Of a stretch of DNA of 64,000 nucleotides, positions 1 to 8,855 are shown piece by piece. The DNA lies in assembly GCF_001688725.2 (NCBI RefSeq), contig NZ_CP015401.2, positions 4,596,001 through 4,660,000 of the forward strand, read 5' to 3'. Within the stretch, counting starts at the first letter, position 1. Every line of letters begins with the position of its first letter. The position numbers were made by a program, and so were the translations under genes. The notes beneath the pieces are model-generated. The model saw only the letters and a program-made list of their open reading frames with translations. It did not search any database and was not told the DNA's origin. The DNA is from Bacteroides caecimuris (GTDB taxonomy: Bacteria; Bacteroidota; Bacteroidia; Bacteroidales; Bacteroidaceae).

Positions 1-718
1 TGTTAATATTGAATTGTGCCCGTGAATTGTCCTGATGATACAGATGAAAGACAATTCCTGCATTTTTGATAATACGTTTACGGATACCGGCATTAATAAG
101 CCGACAGGCAATTTCGCTATCTTCACGTCCCCAGCCGATCATGCTCTCATCATATCCGTTGACCATTAACAAGTCGCTTTTCCAGAATCCCATATTACAG
201 CCGCGTACATACAGTAGGTCTGTCCGGTGATAGTTTTGTAGAAGCCATGTTAGCAATCCCCAGCGTATTCCGTTGAGTCGGTTATGCACTCCTTTGTTAC
301 GGATTGAAACTTGTATGCTTCGTTCTGCTATTAATTTTTCCGAGAGTTCCGGTTGTATGTTAAGTCTGCTGCCACTCACAAAACTATTTTTGCGTGCAAA
401 GCGTTTGTGGTCTTTGACAAAATGACGATTTAAAATAATATCTCCGTCAATCTGAATGATGTAGTCCATACTAGCTTTTGCAATGGCTTTATTTCTGATG
501 GCAGTCAGTCTGAAACCATTATCCTCATGCCAGACGTGTATCACTGGCACGGGAGATTCCTTCTGAAACTCCTTTACCACTTTTATGGTTTCTTCTCCGG
601 AACCGTCGTCTGCTATCAGCACCTCGTCGGGGAGTGTTGACTGCTGAAGTACACTTTTCAGACAAAGCTCTAATGCTTTGGGTGAATTGTATGTTGATAT
701 AATTAGCGAAACTGTCAT
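1..718 (-). CDS. Glycosyltransferase family 2 (3' part cut by window edge)
   Basis: The gene starts at ATG 716-718 and runs off the left end, leaving 239 codons. The N-terminus (MTVSLIISTYNSPKALELCL) is a GT-A nucleotide-sugar fold; the DGD of IIQIDGDII is the metal-binding DxD-like site, and GCNMGFWKSDL plus GWGREDSE match the C-terminal galactosyltransferase-like (Glyco_transf_7C) segment. It closely resembles the next gene upstream (731-1531), 12 bp away, so the two look like a tandem duplication in one transcript. Expected role: cytoplasmic transfer of a sugar onto a lipid-linked surface-glycan precursor. The sugar cannot be told. Confidence 0.9.
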   Translation of the reverse strand, partial: MTVSLIISTYNSPKALELCLKSVLQQSTLPDEVLIADDGSGEETIKVVKEFQKESPVPVIHVWHEDNGFRLTAIRNKAIAKASMDYIIQIDGDIILNRHFVKDHKRFARKNSFVSGSRLNIQPELSEKLIAERSIQVSIRNKGVHNRLNGIRWGLLTWLLQNYHRTDLLYVRGCNMGFWKSDLLMVNGYDESMIGWGREDSEIACRLINAGIRKRIIKNAGIVFHLYHQDNSRAQFNIN

Positions 719-730
719 AGGTTTAGTACG

Positions 731-1531
731 TTAGATTTCTTCAAGTCCGTTATTCGTTCTGGTTATTTTTTCCTCTTTAATTTTCTGCATAAACTCCCGG
801 TGGTGAGGTTCCTCTTTTCGGGAAAGCTGTTTGTGATATAAATGATAGGCGATAGCAGAGAATTTAATGATTTTTTTCTGTCTGCCTAGATTTACTAACC
901 TCCAGCTTAGTTCTTCGTCTTCATGTCCCCATCCTTGCAAGTTGTTGTCGTATCCATTAATAGCAACAAGATCTTTTTTCCAGAAAGACATATTGCAACC
1001 CTTCACTCTTCTTCCTGATAGTTCTTTGCGGGTTGCAAACTGCGCGATCCTAGGATGAAACCGTAAGGCATTTGTCGGTTGCTTCATTATTAACCGGAGT
1101 TTATTAGTTATTGATAATTTCTCTTTATCAAGTATAGATACAGTTGTTTGGGCATTAAGGTTCGCTCGAGTCCCTCTGATAAAACACCCTTCTTCAGCCA
1201 TACGTATATGATCCTCAATGAAATGAGGAGTGGCTATAATATCTCCGTCGATTTGAATGATGTAAGGGGCGGAAGCCTTTCGTATAGCTCTATTCAACAC
1301 AATCGTTTTACGGAATCCTTTATCTTCGTGCCATTCATGAAATATTGGAAAAGAAACTTTTTGTGCAAAATCATGTATGAGTTTTGCAGTTCTTTCGTCA
1401 GAACCATCATCCGCGATGATAATTTCAGTAGGCAATATCGTCTGTTTTAAAATGCTCTTCAGGCAGAGTCTCAAAGCCTCCGGCCAATTGTATGTAGCAA
1501 TGATTAGCGATATTGTGACTTCTTTTTTCAT
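731..1531 (-). CDS. Glycosyltransferase family 2 with Glyco_transf_7C-like C-terminus
   Basis: A 266-aa protein starting MKKEVTISLIIATYNWPEAL. An in-frame ATG eleven codons upstream lies upstream of the likely transcription start set by the promoter at 1562-1592, so 1531 is preferred. Visible motifs are ADDGSDE near the N-terminus, IIQIDGDIIA (DxD-like), GCNMSFWKKDL and GWGHEDEELSWRL. This is the GT-A/galactosyltransferase-C layout also seen in the downstream gene. It has its own promoter and probably co-transcribes the partial gene at 1-718. Likely role: addition of one sugar in LPS or capsule glycan assembly; substrate unknown. Confidence 0.9.
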   Translation of the reverse strand: MKKEVTISLIIATYNWPEALRLCLKSILKQTILPTEIIIADDGSDERTAKLIHDFAQKVSFPIFHEWHEDKGFRKTIVLNRAIRKASAPYIIQIDGDIIATPHFIEDHIRMAEEGCFIRGTRANLNAQTTVSILDKEKLSITNKLRLIMKQPTNALRFHPRIAQFATRKELSGRRVKGCNMSFWKKDLVAINGYDNNLQGWGHEDEELSWRLVNLGRQKKIIKFSAIAYHLYHKQLSRKEEPHHREFMQKIKEEKITRTNNGLEEI

Positions 1532-1561
1532 ATTCCGAATATCTAACGAAGAATAAATGTG

Positions 1562-1592
1562 CAAATATACATTACTATCCTCAGAATAGCAA
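1562..1592 (-). promoter_or_regulatory. Bacteroides-type promoter for the 1531 gene
   Basis: On the minus strand TTGC (core at 1590-1592) is followed after 20 nt by TATATTTG (1562-1569), matching the Bacteroides primary-sigma consensus TTTG-N19/21-TAnnTTTG. Transcription would start near 1555, about 25 nt upstream of the ATG at 1531. Confidence 0.7.
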
Positions 1593-1604
1593 TTATTTAG
1601 GGAT

Positions 1605-2441
1605 TTAATTTCTTGTATGTTTGTGTTTATATGAGAATAGATTGTTTATTTTATATAAAAATAGAATGAGGGCTTTCATTCGTTTTTTAAACTTGTGTGT
1701 ATTTGCTAAAATATGAATGATATCTCTAAATCCAGAGCGGTCTAGAGCGGCACAGTCTATGAATGTTTTGCTCTGTGTTGCTGGGAAAGTGTTTTGAAAC
1801 CATAATGTGCGTTCTTGATTAAGTGCTTTCCCATTGGAACTTATGCCTCTTCCATCGCATTCAGATATAATATATGGTAAGTGACGATAAGTGTGGTTCT
1901 CAATTATGAGGCATTGGAAGCAATGTGCCCAATCAGATATGATTTTGTAATTAATGTCATATCTTTTGTCTTTAAATAGGGTGTGATGTATAAAACATGA
2001 TTGGTGGTGTAGTGAATTGTCTGATAGATATATGAGGTCAAGTGTATCTGGATATGTCCTTTTTTTAGTTTTCCTTTTATAGAATAAAATGGTGTCTCCG
2101 TATAGGTATTCTGTACCATCAAAGTGTATTTTAGAAAGGACGTCTTGGCTTAAGCAATCACCGGAATTAAGGAAATATAGATATTGTCCTTTTGCATGTT
2201 CAATGCCTTTATTCATACCGTCATATATTCCTTTGTCAGGTTCTGAAGACCAATAACTTAGATGAGGGTTTGCTTTTTTGTATTGTACGATTATTTCTAT
2301 ACTGCCGTCAGTAGAACCAGCATCAATAATAATGTGTTCATATGATGAAAATGATTGTGAATTTACACTCTCTAATGTTTTGAGTAAACCATGGCTGTTG
2401 TTAAAGTTTACAGTGATTATGCTAAGTATTGGTCCGTTCAT
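1605..2441 (-). CDS. Glycosyltransferase family 2 (paralogue 1 of 3)
   Basis: A 278-aa GT2 starting MNGPILSIITVNFNNSHGL. Characteristic motifs are YEHIIIDAGSTDGS, SEPDKGIYDGMNKGI and YLYFLNSGDCL, which line up with the genes at 3566-4411 and 6778-7647, so these are three paralogues of one subfamily. It is the last gene of a minus-strand unit with 2463-3566 and 3566-4411 (21-bp gap). The C-terminal basic stretch with FLYKINNLF may lie against the membrane. Role: glycan assembly at the inner face of the inner membrane; donor and acceptor unknown. Confidence 0.9.
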   Translation of the reverse strand: MNGPILSIITVNFNNSHGLLKTLESVNSQSFSSYEHIIIDAGSTDGSIEIIVQYKKANPHLSYWSSEPDKGIYDGMNKGIEHAKGQYLYFLNSGDCLSQDVLSKIHFDGTEYLYGDTILFYKRKTKKRTYPDTLDLIYLSDNSLHHQSCFIHHTLFKDKRYDINYKIISDWAHCFQCLIIENHTYRHLPYIISECDGRGISSNGKALNQERTLWFQNTFPATQSKTFIDCAALDRSGFRDIIHILANTHKFKKRMKALILFLYKINNLFSYKHKHTRN

Positions 2442-2462
2442 ATATGTAGGGCTGTAGATTGG

Positions 2463-3566
2463 TTATGAATGTATGGCCTTTAGGTAAGCCTCTTCTGTTT
2501 TTTGGGCTGCTTTTTCCCATGAATATCGTTTTAAACGTTCATCGCCTAAACGGATTAATTGAGAACGTAGGTCTTCATTATATATTATTTTTGTGATAGC
2601 TTCAAACATAGAGTTAATAGAGTATGGATCAAAATATATAGCAGCTTCGCCTGCTATTTCAGGAAAGCAACTAGTGTTGCTAAGTGCTACTGGACAGTGG
2701 CATGCGTAGGCTTCTAAAATAGGAATTCCAAAACCTTCATAAAGAGATGGATATACGAATAATAGAGCCCTAGAATATAATTCACTAAGGGCCTGGTCGG
2801 AAGCCTTTATATGAATTGTATATTCGAGTATACCCATATTAGTAAGCGTTTCTTGCTCGTCTTTTTTTAATTTACTTCCTGTGTAAATTGCAAATAGCGT
2901 TTTGTCTTTTTCATGAATTTGGGCGAATGTTTCCATAAAGCGTTTGAAGTTTTTATAAGGGGTGCGATCGCCCACAAATAATAGAAATCTTTTTGGTATC
3001 TGTAATTTATGTTTTCCTGAAAAGTGTTTCATACTTGTGCTATGGTAGATAACGTCTATCTTTTGAGGATTAATATTGAAAATTTCAATAATATCTTTTT
3101 TTGTGTTTTCACTAATAGCTATAATTCGATTTGCACGTGTTATAACCTCTTTCTTATGATTTATTGTGATGTTTGCATCTGTTACATATTGTGGAAATTT
3201 TTCGTGAATCATGTCGTGTACGGTAATGATGTATGGGTTTTCTCCAATATAATCTAAGAAATATGGATCATAGTATGTAGGGTGTAGTAAATATGGTCCA
3301 CTTGTTTTTAGAAGTTTTTTTGTTATGTTGTGATTCTTTTTTTGAAAAAAAGAACGATATCGCTTGTAGATGAATCTGGGTAATAATATTAAACTTCTTT
3401 CCAGCATCCAACTAGTAAGGTAATAATTGATGGAATATCGTACGGTGATTTTATGTTTTGCTGAGATTCTTTTAATTATCTCACAGAAATAACGTGAAAT
3501 TCCGCCAAAGCGTTGCATTTCGAATATTTGGTAGTCATATATAATAAAAGGAGATTTCATAGTCAT
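2463..3566 (-). CDS. Glycosyltransferase family 4 (GT-B fold)
   Basis: A 367-aa protein. The N-terminal YQIFEMQRFGGISRYFCEI is the glycine-rich acceptor-side loop seen in many GT4 mannosyl- and rhamnosyl-transferases. The C-terminal half carries RFLLFVGDRTPYKNF and YEGFGIPILEAYA, the EX7E donor-phosphate motif. The start overlaps the stop of the upstream gene as TAATG at 3564-3568, which implies translational coupling. It is the only GT-B enzyme among GT-A enzymes in this cluster. The sugar specificity cannot be read from the sequence. Confidence 0.92.
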   Translation of the reverse strand: MTMKSPFIIYDYQIFEMQRFGGISRYFCEIIKRISAKHKITVRYSINYYLTSWMLERSLILLPRFIYKRYRSFFQKKNHNITKKLLKTSGPYLLHPTYYDPYFLDYIGENPYIITVHDMIHEKFPQYVTDANITINHKKEVITRANRIIAISENTKKDIIEIFNINPQKIDVIYHSTSMKHFSGKHKLQIPKRFLLFVGDRTPYKNFKRFMETFAQIHEKDKTLFAIYTGSKLKKDEQETLTNMGILEYTIHIKASDQALSELYSRALLFVYPSLYEGFGIPILEAYACHCPVALSNTSCFPEIAGEAAIYFDPYSINSMFEAITKIIYNEDLRSQLIRLGDERLKRYSWEKAAQKTEEAYLKAIHS

Positions 3567-4411
3567 TATTGTTTTGGTTTATGAAATGAAAAAAAAGAAT
3601 TTATGTAATATAAAAATAGGATGATTCTTCTTATACGTTTTTTGAACTTGTGAGTTTTATTTAATAATGGAACTAAATCGCTGAGTCCGGTTTCTCTGAA
3701 AGCTTCAAGTTCTAAGAATGATTTGAAGAAGATTTTATTTATGTTTTGTTCTATCCATTTGTTGCGTTCTGCCCACGTTTTCTCATAATTTGAACTTGCA
3801 CCTCCACCATCGTATTCAACAATAGTTAATGGTATGTGTTTATAACTACATTTTTTTAAGATAATAGAGTCGATTGCATGTATCCAGTCTGATATAATTT
3901 TATAGTTAGTATCGTATTTTTGTTCTATGAATAGTGAATGGTGGATAAAACAAGCTTGTTGTGAAATCCATCCTTTTGAGTTTGCAAGAAAGAATGTGTC
4001 GAAAACGTCAGGATATTTCCATATCCAAGGTGCTTCGTTAGTTGGTATGATTTTTATATTGCCATATATATATTGAGTTCCATCAAAAGGAATACATGTT
4101 AAAACATCTTTTATAAGGCAGTCTCCAGAGTTGAGAAAATATAAATATTTTCCAGAAGCATGTGCTATACCTTTATTCATTCCATCGTATATTCCATTAT
4201 CTTTTTCTGATACCCAATAGGTCAAATGAGAAGTCTCTTTACTGTATTTTATAATTGTTTCTTTACTTCCATCTGTTGAACCCGCATCAATAATGATATG
4301 TTCATAAGATTTAAACGACTGATTCCTTATACTATTCAGAGTTGTTATTAGTCCTTTGTTATTGTTGAAATTTACAGTTATTATACTTAATGTAGGTTGA
4401 GGCATAATCAT
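3566..4411 (-). CDS. Glycosyltransferase family 2 (paralogue 2 of 3)
   Basis: A 281-aa GT2 starting MIMPQPTLSIITVNFNN; a second ATG two codons in (4405) is equally possible. It shares YEHIIIDAGSTDGS, GIYDGMNKGI and YLYFLNSGDCL with the genes at 1605 and 6778. It is the first gene of the three-gene minus-strand unit and overlaps the GT4 gene by one base. The -7-like element TATATTTG (RC of 4429-4436) lies upstream. Likely adds one sugar of a surface glycan; the presence of several paralogues suggests successive or alternative linkages. Confidence 0.9.
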   Translation of the reverse strand: MIMPQPTLSIITVNFNNNKGLITTLNSIRNQSFKSYEHIIIDAGSTDGSKETIIKYSKETSHLTYWVSEKDNGIYDGMNKGIAHASGKYLYFLNSGDCLIKDVLTCIPFDGTQYIYGNIKIIPTNEAPWIWKYPDVFDTFFLANSKGWISQQACFIHHSLFIEQKYDTNYKIISDWIHAIDSIILKKCSYKHIPLTIVEYDGGGASSNYEKTWAERNKWIEQNINKIFFKSFLELEAFRETGLSDLVPLLNKTHKFKKRIRRIILFLYYINSFFSFHKPKQ

Positions 4412-4428
4412 TTATTTAAATGTGTCTG

Positions 4429-4436
4429 CAAATATA
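4429..4436 (-). promoter_or_regulatory. Putative -7 element of the minus-strand GT operon
   Basis: The reverse complement reads TATATTTG, matching TAnnTTTG, about 18 nt upstream of the ATG at 4411. No clear TTTG -33 element is found at the right distance, so support is partial. Confidence 0.45.
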
Positions 4437-4558
4437 ATAATAATGAATTGAATTTGTAGATTTGTTATATGATAAAATTGCTAAGAGTGCTTTAGTTATT
4501 TTTAATAGGGAAAGATGCTTTTTATTGCTTTTGTTATGTAGTGTAGTGGGGATTTATG

Positions 4559-4566
4559 TATATTTG
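4559..4566 (+). promoter_or_regulatory. Putative -7 element for the 4596 glycosyltransferase
   Basis: TATATTTG, matching TAnnTTTG, lies 29 nt before the ATG. No convincing -33 TTTG at 19-21 nt. Confidence 0.45.
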
Positions 4567-4595
4567 CTGAATATAATGTTTTATATAATAAATGA

Positions 4596-5558
4596 ATGGA
4601 TTGTTTAGTAAGTGTAATTGTTCCTGTTCATAACACAGTTGAGTATCTACCTAGGTGTGTTGATTCAATTCGTAATCAATCTTTGAAAGATATAGAAATT
4701 ATTCTAGTAGAAAATCAATCAAGTGATGGTTCTGCTGCGTTGTGTGATAGGTATATGTCTTTAGACCCTCGTGTAAAAGTTCTTCATCTACCAGTTGCCA
4801 ATGCATCTGTAGCTCGTAATGCAGGGCTGGATATTGCTTCAGCTCCCTATGTTGGTTTTGTCGATAGTGATGATTATATCGAATGCAATATGTATGAGGA
4901 GTTATTGGAGGTGATAAAATGTAATGATGTTGATATTGTCTATTCTAATTTTCAGACTGAATATTTGGATGGGCGAATTGATAGGTGTGGTAAGAATACT
5001 GGACGAATATATGTACGTTCATCGTTAGATGTATTAAAAGACATGATGTGGGATAAATTGAATTGTTCGTCTTGTACAAAGCTTTTTAAAAGAACAGTCT
5101 TTTCAGAGTTTAAATTTCCGGAAAATAATATTTATGAAGATAGAATTGTGATGCATATGTGGATATTACAATGTAAGCAAGTGGTTTGGGTTGATAAAGT
5201 GTTTTATCATTATGTAGAGCGTAATAGCAGTATTTGTCATTTAATTACCCCTCTGAATCGATATCATTATTTTATGGCGGAATTTTCTCGGATAGAGTTT
5301 ATAGAGAAATATTTGTTGTTTGAAGGAGAGGAATTATTGGAAGCAAGGAATAGGCTTATTCGTATATGTTTTTCAGCTTTTGAAGAGTTTGTTCTTTTGA
5401 CGAAGCCAAGATGTTTTCAGAAGCCAATAAGACATATGAGAGCTAAATTTAAAACAATATTGAAATTACCTTCTCAAGAGTTAGAAACTTTTTATCGTAA
5501 ACGAATAAGAAAAATTGTTTATTTTTGGCCAATATATTATTGGCGGCATTTTTCCTGA
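4596..5558 (+). CDS. Glycosyltransferase family 2
   Basis: A 320-aa GT2 starting MDCLVSVIVPVHNTVEYLPRCVDSIRNQ. It has ENQSSDGS (nucleotide-binding aspartate region), NASVARNAGLDIA and GFVDSDDYIE, where DSDD is the metal/UDP-binding DxD motif. The C-terminal third is rich in Phe, Arg and Lys and may contact the membrane. It is read away from the minus-strand GT operon, with its own -7 element. It is similar to the gene at 5683, so the two plus-strand genes form a second paralogous set. Sugar unknown. Confidence 0.92.
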   Translation: MDCLVSVIVPVHNTVEYLPRCVDSIRNQSLKDIEIILVENQSSDGSAALCDRYMSLDPRVKVLHLPVANASVARNAGLDIASAPYVGFVDSDDYIECNMYEELLEVIKCNDVDIVYSNFQTEYLDGRIDRCGKNTGRIYVRSSLDVLKDMMWDKLNCSSCTKLFKRTVFSEFKFPENNIYEDRIVMHMWILQCKQVVWVDKVFYHYVERNSSICHLITPLNRYHYFMAEFSRIEFIEKYLLFEGEELLEARNRLIRICFSAFEEFVLLTKPRCFQKPIRHMRAKFKTILKLPSQELETFYRKRIRKIVYFWPIYYWRHFS

Positions 5559-5682
5559 TTAAGATAGGCAGATGGTCGAATTTGGTGTTTAGGTGTTGAT
5601 AATGTGTGTAAATTGAGATGGGGGATGCAGTTAGAATAGAGCTGCCATATTGTGTGTTTTAAATGTTGATAATATAAGTAAT

Positions 5683-6666
5683 ATGGATAGATTACTACCA
5701 CTTGTGTCTATTGTTGTTCCGGTTTACAATGGGGAAACTTTTTTGGAGAAATGTCTTCAAAGTATAATACGGCAAAGTTATACAAATATAGAAATTATTA
5801 TTGTAAATGATGGAAGTACTGATAATACATCATTGATAATAGATAGATATGTGGATTTGGATAAGCGTATAATTGGTTTGAAACAAAAAAATGAAGGTCC
5901 TGCTTTGGCAAGGAAGAAAGGTTTGGAAATAGCTAAGGGAAAATATGTACAATATTTGGATAGTGATGATTGTCTACATGAAAAAGCAATAGAATATTTG
6001 TTGGATAAAGCGGAAGCTACTAATGCGGATATTGTAGTTGCTCCTTTTCGGTTTTGTTATTTAGACGGTACCTTTTGTATGTCTTCATCTTTTGATTTTT
6101 CAAGTATGTCTGGGATAGACTATCTTAAACAGATATTAAATAATAAAGCTTATTGGAGTGTTTGGTCTAAATTTCATAAACGTGAATTGTTGTTGGGCAT
6201 TCCTATGGAGGTCTATCCTGATATCTGTTTTGGGGAAGATGTGATTTGGAGTGCGCAATTGCTTATACGTTCAAAGAAAGTTGTTTCTATAAAATATGTT
6301 GTTTTGGATTACAATATTCGGGATTTTTCACTTTCTCATTCTTGTAGTTTTGATGATGGTAAATTTGCAAATTTTGAATTTTATAGAAATTGGTTAGAAC
6401 TCTATCTTACTCAAAAGGGGGTAATTGACTTCATGAAAAAAGATTTGGCATTTTTTCATATCAGAAATACTTTTCAGAAAATAGCTTGGCGGAAGATGCA
6501 CAATTTGAAAGAAGATATGAATAGAATAATACACGATTTGAAATGTTTTCCAGATTTGAGGCAGACAATGTCTAAGCGTGAATTAAGAGTTGTGTTTACT
6601 TATCGGTTTTCTATTTTGTGGGGAAATTTGAGGCTAAGATACTATATACGAAAAGGTAAGATATAG
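5683..6666 (+). CDS. Glycosyltransferase family 2
   Basis: The ATG at 5683 (MDRLLPLVSIVVPVYNGETF) gives 327 aa; an earlier in-frame TTG is rejected because the GT2 domain begins immediately after this ATG. Motifs: IIVNDGSTDNT, EGPALARKKGLEIAKGKYV and YLDSDDCLHE (DxD). The domain order matches the upstream neighbour at 4596, 124 bp away on the same strand, so they are probably co-transcribed. Likely a surface-glycan transferase; substrate not determinable. Confidence 0.9.
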   Translation: MDRLLPLVSIVVPVYNGETFLEKCLQSIIRQSYTNIEIIIVNDGSTDNTSLIIDRYVDLDKRIIGLKQKNEGPALARKKGLEIAKGKYVQYLDSDDCLHEKAIEYLLDKAEATNADIVVAPFRFCYLDGTFCMSSSFDFSSMSGIDYLKQILNNKAYWSVWSKFHKRELLLGIPMEVYPDICFGEDVIWSAQLLIRSKKVVSIKYVVLDYNIRDFSLSHSCSFDDGKFANFEFYRNWLELYLTQKGVIDFMKKDLAFFHIRNTFQKIAWRKMHNLKEDMNRIIHDLKCFPDLRQTMSKRELRVVFTYRFSILWGNLRLRYYIRKGKI

Positions 6667-6777
6667 ATATGCTAAAGTGTTGATATTTTGGGAATAAACA
6701 GTGCTCTTTGAGTTATTATAAATGTTAGTGTATTTGAAAGTTCTATTAACTATATTTAAGGAGAGGAATTAGGAACC

Positions 6778-7647
6778 TTAGTTGAAGGGAGTCCATATTT
6801 CTTTTCTGTTTTGTTCTCTTCTTTTTTTGTGAGAAACAAGATTGTTGATTTTTAGAAGGAATGATAATAATTTCCCAATTCTTTTTTTGAATTTTTTTGT
6901 TTGCGATATTGGTTGTATGAAAGGAGCAAGTTCGGAAATACGATACTCATATAGTTCAGATAATGCGTCTAATATGGCTTTAGGAAACTTGTTTTTGATC
7001 CATCTTATTCGTTCTTCCATTAATTTTTCTTGATTGGCACTAACTCCATTCCCGTCTACTTCCGCTATTGTAATATCTATATATTTGTAGCTGCATTCGG
7101 CAAAAATGACACTCTCTATTGTATGTATCCAGTCTGATATAATTTTGTATTCGGTATTATATAGTTGTTTCTGAAATAAAGAATGGTGAATGAAACAGGC
7201 TTGATGTGGTAATGCTGTTTTAAGAAGGTAAACGATATCTAATGTTTTAGATGGAGTAATATATCTGTGGTCTTTTTCGGATAATATATATAGTATTTTA
7301 CCATATATATATTTATTACCGTCTAGATCTATCTTTTGTAATATGGTGTTGTTTGCTAGAATATCTCCGGAATTTAAAAAAAATAGATACTCTCCATGAG
7401 CTTGTTTTATTCCTTTGTTCATTCCGTCATAAATGCCGTTATCAGGCTCTGATATCCAATATAACGGATATGTAACTTCTTTTTCATATAGTTGTATTTC
7501 GTCTGTACTGCCATCTGTAGAATTTGCATCAATAATGATATGTTCAAAAAAGGCGTTTTCTTGATTTTTGATGCTATTTAAAGTTTTGATAAGCCCACTT
7601 TTGTTGTTGTAGTTTACGGTAATTATGCTTAATAATGGAGCAGTCAT
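6778..7647 (-). CDS. Glycosyltransferase family 2 (paralogue 3 of 3)
   Basis: A 289-aa GT2 starting MTAPLLSIITVNYNNKSGL. FEHIIIDANSTDGS, SEPDNGIYDGMNKGI and YLFFLNSGDIL align with the proteins at 1605 and 3566; the C-terminus is longer and strongly basic (KKRREQNRKE). It converges with the GT gene at 5683 and diverges from the fucosyltransferase-like gene at 7745, with which it shares a palindromic promoter region. Probably adds one residue of the same glycan; specificity unknown. Confidence 0.9.
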   Translation of the reverse strand: MTAPLLSIITVNYNNKSGLIKTLNSIKNQENAFFEHIIIDANSTDGSTDEIQLYEKEVTYPLYWISEPDNGIYDGMNKGIKQAHGEYLFFLNSGDILANNTILQKIDLDGNKYIYGKILYILSEKDHRYITPSKTLDIVYLLKTALPHQACFIHHSLFQKQLYNTEYKIISDWIHTIESVIFAECSYKYIDITIAEVDGNGVSANQEKLMEERIRWIKNKFPKAILDALSELYEYRISELAPFIQPISQTKKFKKRIGKLLSFLLKINNLVSHKKRREQNRKEIWTPFN

Positions 7648-7683
7648 GTTCTAATCCTATAAAATTATATATTATGTTGATTG

Positions 7684-7709
7684 TATATTTGCAAATATAC
7701 ATATATTTG
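7684..7709. promoter_or_regulatory. Divergent overlapping -7 elements between GT2 and GT11 genes
   Basis: TATATTTGCAAATATA (7684-7699) is a perfect 16-bp palindrome, so TAnnTTTG is present on both strands: one copy faces the gene ending at 6778, the other faces 7745. A second plus-strand TATATTTG follows at 7702-7709, 36 nt before the ATG at 7745. Transcription in both directions from this site is inferred. Confidence 0.55.
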
Positions 7710-7744
7710 TCATTCATACGAATTAAAGTTAATGCTTTTAAAAT

Positions 7745-8647
7745 ATGTTTGGTGATTTAAAAAGGAATATTTATAGATGTCTGCTAAATAGAGGGCTGTT
7801 GCGATCTAAAGTCGTAGTTTTGATGGACGGTGGTGTTTGCTCGCAGATGCATCAATATCTATTAGGATATTTATATCGTAAGGCAGGTTTTTCAGTGTGT
7901 TATGATTTGACTTTCTATAAAGAATGGGGATTGGATATAAATAATGAGTTTGTTAGGAACTTTGACCTATTGAAGGCTTTCCCATATTTGAAGTTTGAAG
8001 AAGCGTCAGAAGTGGAAGTGGATATATATAAAAAGGAATATTTTTATGCAGGTAATGATGGGGATATTCGTACCAATGATATGTCTTTCCTTAGGTTGGT
8101 TCCGCCTATATATTTAGGAGGATATTATCATTTCCCGTCAAAGCAATGGCTTGAAACTTTTCAATCTTTATATAGAATGGTTGATGGTGTCCTTGATGCA
8201 GCTAGTCAGATAAAATGTATAGAAATAGAGGAGCGCATAGATTCTGTTGGAGTTCATGTCAGAAGAGGAGATTTAAAGGAAGAAGTTTCTTCTTATGGAG
8301 CGCCGGCTTCACTTGATTATTTTATAAGTGCTACGGCTTTCTTTAAAGAGAAATTGCATAAACCTTATTTTTATTTCTTTTCGGATGAGCCAGAATGGGT
8401 TAAAATGGATTTATTGCCAAGGCTTCCTGTGAAAAATTGCGCGGAAGTGGTTGACATAAATGGTTCTGATAAAGGTTATATGGATTTGTATTTGTTAGCT
8501 CATTGTAAACATCAAATAACAACGAAGGGTACTTTAGGGAAATTTGGAGCTTTATTAGTAGACGCTCCTGATAAGTATGTAGTTTTATATAATGATGAAA
8601 CACAACAATATTGGAAAATATTATTTCAGAATCCGGTTTTTATATAG
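7745..8647 (+). CDS. GT11-family glycosyltransferase (alpha-1,2-fucosyltransferase-like)
   Basis: A 300-aa protein. GVHVRRGDL at about residue 170 matches the HxRRGDY/L motif that binds GDP-fucose in GT11 enzymes. The N-terminal MDGGVCSQMHQYLLGYLYRKA resembles the GGLGNQMFQYA loop of the family, with Ser and Cys replacing the usual Asn. YFFSDEPEWV and the C-terminal HQITTKGTLGKFGALL fit the second and third conserved blocks. Known family activity is transfer of L-fucose to terminal galactose. Here it would cap the glycan made by the neighbouring transferases. It lies directly upstream of the MACPF gene on the same strand. Confidence 0.85.
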   Translation: MFGDLKRNIYRCLLNRGLLRSKVVVLMDGGVCSQMHQYLLGYLYRKAGFSVCYDLTFYKEWGLDINNEFVRNFDLLKAFPYLKFEEASEVEVDIYKKEYFYAGNDGDIRTNDMSFLRLVPPIYLGGYYHFPSKQWLETFQSLYRMVDGVLDAASQIKCIEIEERIDSVGVHVRRGDLKEEVSSYGAPASLDYFISATAFFKEKLHKPYFYFFSDEPEWVKMDLLPRLPVKNCAEVVDINGSDKGYMDLYLLAHCKHQITTKGTLGKFGALLVDAPDKYVVLYNDETQQYWKILFQNPVFI

Positions 8648-8724
8648 GTTAATGAATGGATAAAAGGTTTTGCTAAATCTTGTATTTTTTTTATGAAGAT
8701 AAGTGCTTTTCTGCTTGAAAAACT

Positions 8725-8732
8725 TATCTTTG
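8725..8732 (+). promoter_or_regulatory. Putative -7 element of the MACPF gene
   Basis: TATCTTTG, matching TAnnTTTG, lies in the 208-bp gap after the GT11 gene. Transcription would start near 8740, giving a leader of about 115 nt before the ATG at 8856. No good -33 element is visible. Confidence 0.5.
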
Positions 8733-8855
8733 TATTCGAGTTGCGACTACTCTATAAGTAATCAGTAAGAACTGTTGTTTAAAACGAATGATGGATTGTT
8801 TGGTGTTGATTATTATTTATGATGCTTGTGTAATTAATTGTTGATACTATATATA

